A stretch of DNA of 64,000 bases from positions 186,001-250,000 of the forward strand of contig LLCB01000047.1 in the NCBI GenBank assembly GCA_001414345.1. The letters are read 5' to 3'. Position 1 is the first letter of the stretch; every line of letters starts with the position of its first letter. Shown one piece after another: positions 57,740-64,000 of the stretch. The translations under genes and the position numbers were made by a program. The stretch is from Hymenoscyphus infarciens (lineage: Eukaryota > Ascomycota > Leotiomycetes > Helotiales > Helotiaceae). A model generated the notes under the pieces. That model saw nothing but the letters and a program-made list of their open reading frames with translations. It did not search any database and had not been told where the DNA came from.

Positions 57740-58420
57740 CTTCTTAACAAGAGATCTTCGGAATGTCACAAATGCAAATTATAAGAACGAGAGATTAGAA
57801 ACAAGAGCCAAATGCAGGTGTTTGTTGATGAATCTGTAGAAAAATAAAGGTCGATGGTCTGAGGTGGATGTCTCGGTTGGGCTCGTCATTAAGGCATTTA
57901 AACTGTCTCGCTGTTTCCTTCGCGCCGCGCACGATCTTCAACGACCACGATGCACCTCGAAAATTAAAATTCAATCGCCCGATTACTGTGGACAGCGCAT
58001 AATCTTTCCAGGTGAGTCTTGAATTTCCTGCAAAGTGCTCCAAGCAGACGTTGGAATGCAACGCATATTCTTCCATGCCAGCGCAGGTCGCGACTTGTCG
58101 AGTGTTGAGTGCTAGAAGTGCCCAGGGTGGTGGTCAAAACTCATTTTCATCACCGACTAAATGCAAGCTGAGAGTGACACAACCTGACGCATAGTTGCGT
58201 CTCCTTATTTGTCTTTTGAGTCACACGGCAAACCTGTTCCCTACTCCCTCTGAAAACAAGGCTTACGAGTGCTTTAGTCTTCCAATCTCGAGTCCGCATC
58301 ACGTGACTCGCCTCGTTTCTCCTCCAAGTCTCATTGACTGGAGCGTTTGCTTTCATAACATTTATCTACCTCGAGAAGCGTAGCCACTTCTCTCTACGAA
58401 CCAAGGCTTTATCCTCCAAC
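57740..58420. promoter_or_regulatory. Bidirectional promoter: iminopeptidase / KEL3
   Basis: 681 bp between two divergent starts. It contains a palindromic CACGTG (in CATCACGTGACTCG, near 58298), the core of bHLH sites in fungi. No other gene is seen; short minus frames here are unsupported. Confidence 0.5.
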
Positions 58421-60541
58421 ATGGCAAAGGACAAAAAGGGAAAATCCGAAGGCAAAAAAGCCAAACTCGCCGAAAAGAAAGCTAAACAAGAAAAGAAAGG
58501 CGAAAAGAAAGAGAAGCTCCGGGCCACGAAATCCGGCAACGACTCCGACGCAGAAGACATAGATCTCGATGCCGTCCTGGCGGAATATGCTCTCAAACAA
58601 GCACAATTTCTAAAAGTCACCGAGACGCCCTGTGAACCTCCAAAGGCTAGAGCTTCGGCGACTTTGATAGCTTCCCCTTCGAATGAGAATGAACTATTTT
58701 TGTTTGGGGGTGAGTATTTTAATGGTGCTTTGGCCACGTTTTTTAACGATTTGTATGTTTATATGATAAATCGGGATGAGTGGAGGGTTGTTACGAGTCC
58801 GAATACGCCTTTGCCTAGGAGTGGTCATGCTTGGTGTAGGGGTGGGAATTCGGGAGGAATTTATCTTTTTGGGGGAGAGTTTAGTTCGCCCAAGCAGGGA
58901 ACCTTTTATCATTATAACGATGTATGCCTGCACTCCCGATTTTAAACATTTTTACGTCTAATACACATCTTCTAGTTCTGGCGACTCGAGCCCTCCACCC
59001 GAGAATGGACCCGCCTAGAAACCAAAGGCAAATCTCCTCCAGCCCGAAGCGGTCACCGAATGACCTACTACAAAAACTACATCATTCTCTTCGGTGGCTT
59101 CCAAGATACCTCTCAAACTACCAAATACCTGGCTGACATTTGGGTGTACGACACTCAAAACTTCGTTTGGTATAACCCCGCCATCCCACTCGCCACCCAA
59201 AAACCCGACGCCAGATCTTCCTTCTCCTTCCTCCCACACGAACAAGGAGCAGTTCTATACGGAGGATACTCCAGAGTGAAATCCACCGTCGCGGGAAAAC
59301 AAACAAAAGGAGGGGGTCAAGCATCACGAAATGTGTTGAAACCCATGATCCATCAAGATTGTTTCTACCTCCGAATTTTGCAACCCGCAAACGACGCACC
59401 ACCAAATACGCCCCCAACAGTCCGTTGGGAACGAAGGAAGAGAGCAGCCAATGCCCCAAATCCCGCTCGAGCAGGCGCAACAATGGCCTATCACAAAGGA
59501 CGAGGTATCCAATTTGGAGGCGTCCACGACGTCGAGGAAAGCGAAGAGGGAATAGACAGTGAATTTTTCAACCAGCTCTACGCCTGGAACATCGAACGAA
59601 ACCGTTATTTCCCTCTCACTCTCCGAAAGCCACGCAACAACCAGAAGGCCCAAAATACCCGCGGTGGAAGAAGAGGAAGAGGACAGGCGAATGAAGACGA
59701 GCTTCTGAGAAATCTCGCCGCTTTAGAGACAGGGAAGTCCCTGGCAGATGCTGATGAGATGGAAATCGATCGCCCCAAGGAAGAAGTTGAGAATGAGCTC
59801 CCTCAGAAAGAGGTCTTGATGGAATTCCCGCATGTGAGATTTAACGCCCAACTTACGGTTCAAGACGACGTTCTCTACATCTACGGAGGGACATTCGAGA
59901 AGGGAGATCGCGAATTTACGTTTGATGAGATGTACTCTGTTGATTTAGGAAAACTCGAGGGCGTGAAACAAATCTTCCGTCGCGAGCCAGAGAACTGGTT
60001 CGGCAGTGAAGACGGCGAGAGCGAAGAGGATGATGAAGACGACTCCGACGACGAGGAAGATGACGAGGACGAGGATGAAGAAGGAGATATCCCAATGACA
60101 GACTCCAAACCACTCTTTACGGAATCCAAGAGGAAATCAAAACGCAACCCTTCAACCACAGATATCACATCTCCACCCTCCACACCAACATCCTCCGTTT
60201 TCGACGATGCACCAACAGAAGATTCGACAACAGAACCAGATGACAATCTCCCTCATCCTCGTCCTTTCGAGACAAGAAGAGAGTTCTTCCAACGTACTAC
60301 CAATGAATGGCAAGAAGTCCTCATGTCAGCCTTGAGATGGAAGGGTATCCAACCCGAGACGTTGAGCGTCAAGGAGATCAAGACTCGAGCTTTTGAGATG
60401 AGTGAGGAGAAATGGTGGGATCGCAGAGAAGAAATTACGAAGTTGGAGGACGAGCAGGACGCAGCTGGTATTGGCGAGGTTGTTAGGTTGGAGGATAGGG
60501 ATGGTGGTGGTGCTGGGGGCGGGGTTGGTAGAAGGAGGTAG
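58421..60541 (+). CDS. KEL3: Kelch-repeat protein of the KEL3/KLHDC4 family (688 aa)
   Basis: Cytoplasmic kelch beta-propeller protein. Two exons: 58421-58921 and 58976-60541; the 54-nt intron (GTATGC...CTAG) joins YHYND to FWRLEPSTREWTRLE. The N-terminal ~45 residues are a Lys/Glu-rich basic helix (KKGKSEGKKAKLAEKKAK). Six kelch blades follow, with LFGGEYFNG, YLFGGEFSSP, ILFGGFQDTS, VLYGGYSRVK, IQFGGVHDVE and YIYGGTFEKG. After an acidic stretch (EEDDEDDSDDEEDDEDEDEE) and a Ser/Thr-rich linker comes the C-terminal domain (TRREFFQRTTNEWQEVLMSA, then RAFEMSEEKWWDRREEI) that I recognise as DUF4110, the usual partner of this kelch family. The ATG at 58421 is the first that gives the family's N-terminus; the in-frame upstream ATG at 58334 would add an unusual hydrophobic leader. 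Function in yeast is poorly defined. Confidence 0.93.
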
Positions 60542-60924
60542 ATGATCGATGGGAAGCGAGTAAAAGTTTGGTTTTATGTTATTTTCAGGGGAGAATTGAA
60601 TTCCTAATATCGTTTTTTTCACTCGTGAGAAGAATTTTATAAGAAACATTTGTGAGATATCGCGGGGGCTTGCCTAGCACGTTTCTAAAACCCTCGTGTT
60701 GTAATGATGAAACGAGCAACAAGAAGAGCAGATTAGTTTGTAGCAGTATCTACTATCCACTAGGGATTTGTGAATTCTAAGCGGGACAAGAAAACAATCC
60801 ATACAGCTTCTCCTCTCTCCTCAATCATTTTCTCCTGTGTAATACACTTTAAATCCCCCCCCATTTCCCCAAACCGAAACACCCCCACCCCCAACGCCAT
60901 AACCATCCGCCCACAATCCTCCTT
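60542..60924. other. Intergenic between KEL3 and the pseudogene
   Basis: 380 bp of 3' flanking sequence for KEL3 and for the minus-strand pseudogene; a C-rich tract (CCCCCCCATTTCCCC) is at about 60857-60872. No gene. Confidence 0.4.
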
Positions 60925-61372
60925 TCACAATCCCCATGTCCCTAAATAATGCGCGTACGTAAAACCCCTCGGCAACGCACCCGGTCTATCCCTCCGGTTG
61001 TAAATCAAAGAAAAGACCAAGCTACTTATCTCTACCCCCAGGATCCGCGTCCAGATTTTCGTGTTGCTATTAAAAAGCATCGATCCAAAGTCCTTGAACC
61101 TCTCGGCTCTACTCGTGGCTTCGCGGCTCGGAAAGATTCGCGTCTTCGATGAGGATGGCAGTGAGCCACTCTTTGCATTACGGGTTTAACCATTCCCAGT
61201 GTGGGATTGCGGTTGCTTTGATTTTTGGATTTTCGGTCACTTCGGGTTGGGGTTGGGGTTGGGGTTGGGATTGGACTTTGGCGTCGGTGTAAGGGGGAGG
61301 TGGTGAGGGATCGTTAAACAGCCGTTGAAAGAACCATGGTTTGGGTTTGGCTTCTTGTCTTGTTTGCGTCAT
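60925..61372 (-). pseudogene. Broken paralogue of the gene at 62545
   Basis: Starts with ATG 61372 and aligns along its whole length with the intact neighbour. KPKPWFFQRLF matches TKPPFFRRLF; PPYTDAKVQSQP matches PPYSETQSQP; KIKATAIPHWEW matches KIRASATPQWRW. A TAA then stands where the neighbour has Gln (NHQCKEWL becomes NP-stop-CKEWL), after which CKEWLTAILIEDANLSE continues in frame. A frameshift follows. The next frame reads RFKDFGSMLFN, VFSLIYNRRDRPGALPRGFT and ends at about 60925. So one stop and at least one frameshift disable it. The MITE copy 3 begins 16 bp upstream of the ATG and may have removed its promoter. The Pro/Gln repeat is shorter here (QSQPQPQPQPE). Confidence 0.85.
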
Positions 61373-61388
61373 GATTGCAATGGTAGTA

Positions 61389-62238
61389 GGGCGACCTGAA
61401 AGTACAAAAGTACAAAAGTCCAAAAAAGCAAATCGTAAATCGCAAAAGGTAAGTAATTATAGCTAGATTGACTACGGCCTCTAAGAGCTACCGCTAATCG
61501 TAAATCATATTATACTATCTACTTACCCTCTTACTCCTGAACCTATTCATTTATATAGTACGTATACCGAGAGAGTATAGGTGAGAATGTAGGTACGAGT
61601 ATGTTATATTTTAATATAATAATATAGGCTAATAATGATTAATGTATTCGTGCGAAGCAAGACATATATTAATGAAATAGACTTAATTCTCATCCTAATT
61701 TAATTGTGATAAGATAAAGGTTGAGCTTAGAGTATTCATCTAAATCTATAAATATAACAAGAAAAAAAAAAATTATGTGTAATAGTGAACAAAGAAATGA
61801 ATTAAAGAAGGTTACATTTCGGGGGAAAGTTTTTCCTAGCGTAGGTAAGGGGAGTTTAGCAAAAGTAGCAAACAGTCCCCTCTCCTCTTCCCCCCTCTCT
61901 CTCTCTCACTCCCTCACTCCCTCTCTCTCTTATTTATCTAGAAACAATAGGAAGAAAATAACACAAGAGTTAGGTAACAGAGAGTAAAGATACGATAGTA
62001 AGGGAGCGATGTTACTGCTATACACGTGATTCCTATTATCCCTCTCTATTCTGTAGCTAAGACTATCTAGTCTTAATTAATATAAAGAGAGAGGGAAGGG
62101 GGGGGGGGAGAAAGTGGGAGAGGGAATTTAATTATTTCTCTTTTTTTACTTGTAGAAAGTAATATTTTGCGATTTACTATTTGCGATTTACGATTTACCA
62201 TTACGTCGTGTTTAGACTTTTGTAGATTCAGGATGCCG
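61389..62238. mobile_element. TA-flanked MITE, copy 3 (850 bp, diverged)
   Basis: Ends GGGCGACCTGAAAGTACAAA and TTTGTAGATTCAGGATGCCG are inverted relatives. TA flanks both sides (61387-61388, 62239-62240). AAATCGTAAATCGC units remain in the left arm. The inner block GGGGAAAGTTTTTCCTAGCG, the CGATRGTAAGGGAGCGATG block and AAGACTATCTAGTCTT are recognisable but more diverged than in copies 1 and 2, and 61560-61800 has unrelated AT-rich sequence. It lies between the dead and the intact copy of the duplicated gene. Confidence 0.82.
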
Positions 62239-62544
62239 TACGTAAATGGTCACTCGTTGGGGCTGCTCTCGAAAAAAAAAAAAAGCTCAGTAAGTGTTGT
62301 GGGAAATCCTTTGGAAGTTATATGTAACCACTCCCATATGTCATAGCTGTTCCCAAAAGCGTCCAATGAAACCGGTACTTGTCTAGACCCCCCCAGGTTT
62401 ACGCCATATCAAAGATATAGTGCGAGTAGAACAAACTGCCGAGAATGAACTACATTAGTAGGCCGCCCACCAAGAAAGACTCCCAAGATTTCTCATCCTT
62501 CCGCCGTCTTCCCTTTCCCACCCCCTTCCCTATCTCTATCTATA
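62239..62544. other. Short intergenic stretch right of MITE copy 3
   Basis: About 300 bp, containing an A run at 62271-62284 and a CCACTCCC/CCTTCC-rich stretch near 62500-62530. No gene seen. Confidence 0.4.
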
Positions 62545-63087
62545 TCATTCATAACTAATTCCCCTCGGCAAAGCCCCCGGTTCATTCCTGAGGGTATAGA
62601 TCAAATCATCAACACAAGCCCCAATTTCCGCACCAAACCACCTTTTCCAGCCTCCCGAGTCTAGTTTAAACAAGTAAGGCCCAAATCCTTTGAAGCCCGC
62701 TAGCTGCTCCTTAGCCTCGTCCTCGGGCACATTCGCGTATTCCACTAGGACGGCTGTGAGCCATTCTTTGCACTGATGGTTGGACCAGCGCCATTGTGGG
62801 GTTGCGGATGCTCTGATTTTTTGTGTTTCGGCGATTGGGGGTTGGCTTTGGGTCTCGCTATAAGGAGGTGATGGTTGTGGAAGTGGTTGTTGTGGAAGTG
62901 GTTGTTGTGGAAGTGGTTGTTGTGGAAGTGGTTGTTGTGGAAGTGATGGTTGTGGAAGTGATGGTTGCGGAAGTGGTGGTTGTGAAAGTGGTGGTTGTAA
63001 AACTGAAGAGGATTCGTTCCTAGGATAGGAAAACAGTCGACGAAAGAAGGGTGGTTTGGTTTTTGTTGCTTTTGTGTTTGGGGGCAT
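62545..63087 (-). CDS. Hypothetical protein with Pro/Gln repeats and a small helical C-terminal domain (180 aa)
   Basis: Intact member of a tandem pair (the broken copy is at 60925). The frame is open from 63195, but alignment with the paralogue supports ATG 63087 (MPPNTKATKTKPPFFRRLFS) as the start. Residues ~30-78 are a 5-residue repeat, QPLPQ/QPSLP, encoded by a 15-bp minisatellite. The C-terminal ~90 residues look structured: WRWSNHQCKEWLTAVLVEYA, then AKEQLAGFKGFGPYLFKLDS and a final DLIYTLRNEPGALPRGISYE. The order W...CKEWL...L..F.G.GPYLF.L...W recalls a SAM-like helical fold, but that is only an impression. No signal peptide or membrane segment. I do not recognise the family. Its neighbours give no functional hint. 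Confidence 0.65.
   Translation of the reverse strand: MPPNTKATKTKPPFFRRLFSYPRNESSSVLQPPLSQPPLPQPSLPQPSLPQQPLPQQPLPQQPLPQQPLPQPSPPYSETQSQPPIAETQKIRASATPQWRWSNHQCKEWLTAVLVEYANVPEDEAKEQLAGFKGFGPYLFKLDSGGWKRWFGAEIGACVDDLIYTLRNEPGALPRGISYE
62868..62998. repeat. 15-bp minisatellite encoding the Pro/Gln repeat
   Basis: About eight units of GGTTGTTGTGGAAGT (variants GATGGTTGTGGAAGT, GGTGGTTGCGGAAGT). It is in frame in the minus-strand gene, so unit-number change would alter only repeat length. Confidence 0.9.
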
Positions 63088-63582
63088 GGTTGCAAGAATC
63101 GCTGGTTGGCCAGGCTGGAAATGGGCTTCTTTTAAGAAATGCGAATCTATAAGTAACAAAAATGGGAGATTCCTTGATAGATATATATATACCATGTCAT
63201 ATCCATAGGAGGAAAGGGCTAAATGAATCCGGTACTGGTTTAGGTCCTCTGGATTGACGCCGTTCTAAGAAGTAGTCTGAGAAAAGTAAACTGCCGTGAA
63301 TAAACTATAGTGGTAGCGTGTTATTTCTTTCTGAACAAAATTTTGATAGCCAGTCTCCTGCTTCTGTGAATGGGAGCTTGGTGGTACAATCGTGAGCTAG
63401 ATTTTGGCATCAATATGAATTTCGACACCTACTGATGAGCCATCTGGTTCACAAGCATCAGTCTCGCCATCCCCAACGCCATTTGGTATTCCCATCCAAA
63501 ACGCCGTCCAAAATCGCATATAATCTCGCCCCCCCCTATCCCACCACCCTCTCCTCTAAACCCAAGCCCCCAGCATTTCTTT
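63088..63582. other. Intergenic between the repeat protein gene and VPS71
   Basis: About 495 bp holding the upstream region of the minus-strand gene at 62545 and the 3' flank of the minus-strand VPS71 gene. A short AT run TATATATATA lies at 63180-63190. A minus frame 63429-63656 is a shadow. Confidence 0.4.
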
Positions 63583-64000
63583 TCAAGCACCATACCTAGT
63601 AAAACACTCCTCCTTATGAACATCCAAACACTCCAACGCGCAAACCCTTCCCCCACACCTCACACACCTAACCCGTCCCCAATACCCACAAACCTCACAA
63701 AAGACCCTAACCGGTCTCCCCTCCCCCTCCGCCGTCCCCTTCACATCCTCATAACTCAACGGCGGCGCAGAAACCAATTTATTGATCTCCTCCTGCGTAG
63801 GCATCTTCGGAACCCTACTCATCAAAAGCTTATCTGTATCCCCAGGGTGTGCAGGCGGCGGAGGTAACATCGATAGTACAACCAGTGGTTTTTTGGGTTG
63901 AGCGATCACAGGTTGGGGAATCGCAGCAGGAGTTTGCGGGAGGGAAGAGAGCGAGGAGACTTTTCGAAGGGGTGTCGAGCCGGGAGGTGCTCTTAGGAGT
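63583..64000 (-). CDS. VPS71: SWR1 complex subunit Vps71/ZNHIT1, C-terminal part (partial)
   Basis: Zinc-finger subunit of the SWR1 chromatin remodeller that deposits histone H2A.Z. The frame is open from the right window edge (LLRAPPGSTPLRKVSSLSSL...) to the stop at 63583, so the 5' part lies outside. The last ~40 residues are a zf-HIT finger: FCEVCGYWGRVRCVRCGGRV, then CALECLDVHKEECFTRYGA, with the Cys pairs and the closing H/C pattern of this family. The preceding MPTQEEINKLVSAPPLSYED is the linker conserved in fungal Vps71. A GTG at 63909 is not the start; it merely follows a Pro/Gln stretch. Confidence 0.88.
   Translation of the reverse strand, partial: LLRAPPGSTPLRKVSSLSSLPQTPAAIPQPVIAQPKKPLVVLSMLPPPPAHPGDTDKLLMSRVPKMPTQEEINKLVSAPPLSYEDVKGTAEGEGRPVRVFCEVCGYWGRVRCVRCGGRVCALECLDVHKEECFTRYGA

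Noticed and set aside
59881..60246. Minus-strand Ser-rich frame
   Set aside because: Antisense of the KEL3 acidic Asp/Glu stretch; serine run is an artefact.
62868..62998. CRISPR-like array of short repeats
   Set aside because: Contiguous 15-bp minisatellite within a coding frame, no spacers, eukaryotic context.

Overview
This window looks like nuclear DNA of a filamentous ascomycete (Pezizomycotina). The genes are split by short introns of about 45-160 nt with GT-AG (and three GC-AG) borders and CTAAC-type branch sites. Compact GC-balanced gene blocks alternate abruptly with very AT-rich islands that have almost no CpA/TpG, the footprint of repeat-induced point mutation (RIP). A Leotiomycete (Helotiales) is my best guess, from the overall look of the proteins and repeats; the sequence alone does not prove it.

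Layout. 0-0.5 kb: 5' part of a cyanide hydratase/nitrilase gene running off the left edge. 0.5-3.2 kb: no supportable gene, then a RIP-broken phosphotransferase (APH-like) relic. 3.7-9.9 kb: RIP island with a small LTR retroelement (371-bp LTRs, 5-bp target duplication, polypurine tract), a related solo LTR, and a foldback element with 133-bp inverted repeats that the solo LTR interrupts. 10.7-17.9 kb: divergent pair of a 1007-aa protein of unknown function (poly-Ala tract) and an MFS anion:cation symporter. 18-23.6 kb: second AT-rich island carrying the first of three copies of a TA-flanked MITE family. 24.4-26.2 kb: single-pass membrane protein and a kynurenine-aminotransferase-like pseudogene lacking the PLP-lysine segment. 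26.5 kb: tRNA-like sequence. 28.8-43.1 kb: housekeeping block (small conserved protein, cytosolic isoleucyl-tRNA synthetase, a 60-aa twin-CX9C protein matching NDUFAF8, centrosomal SFI1, V-ATPase assembly factor RAV1). 43.4-47.2 kb: non-coding region with a degenerate satellite built around a conserved ~22-bp box, and an interstitial telomere-like tract. 47.3-64 kb: OPT transporter, a small Cys-containing protein gene whose start appears lost next to MITE copy 2, a GNAT enzyme, a rhodopsin-like (SAT4 family) fragment, a tail-to-tail FAD monooxygenase/proline iminopeptidase pair, KEL3, a dead and an intact copy of a tandemly duplicated gene separated by MITE copy 3, and the 3' part of VPS71.

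The genes do not form one pathway. ILS1, SFI1, RAV1, KEL3, VPS71 and the NDUFAF8-like gene are core functions; the transporters, nitrilase, monooxygenase, iminopeptidase and secreted-like protein are accessory metabolism. The most novel signals are repeats: the box-containing satellite around the telomere-like tract, and a MITE family whose insertions lie at the 5' ends of two damaged genes. All gene models were spliced by hand from reading frames and splice signals; family names come from recognised motifs, not from database searches.
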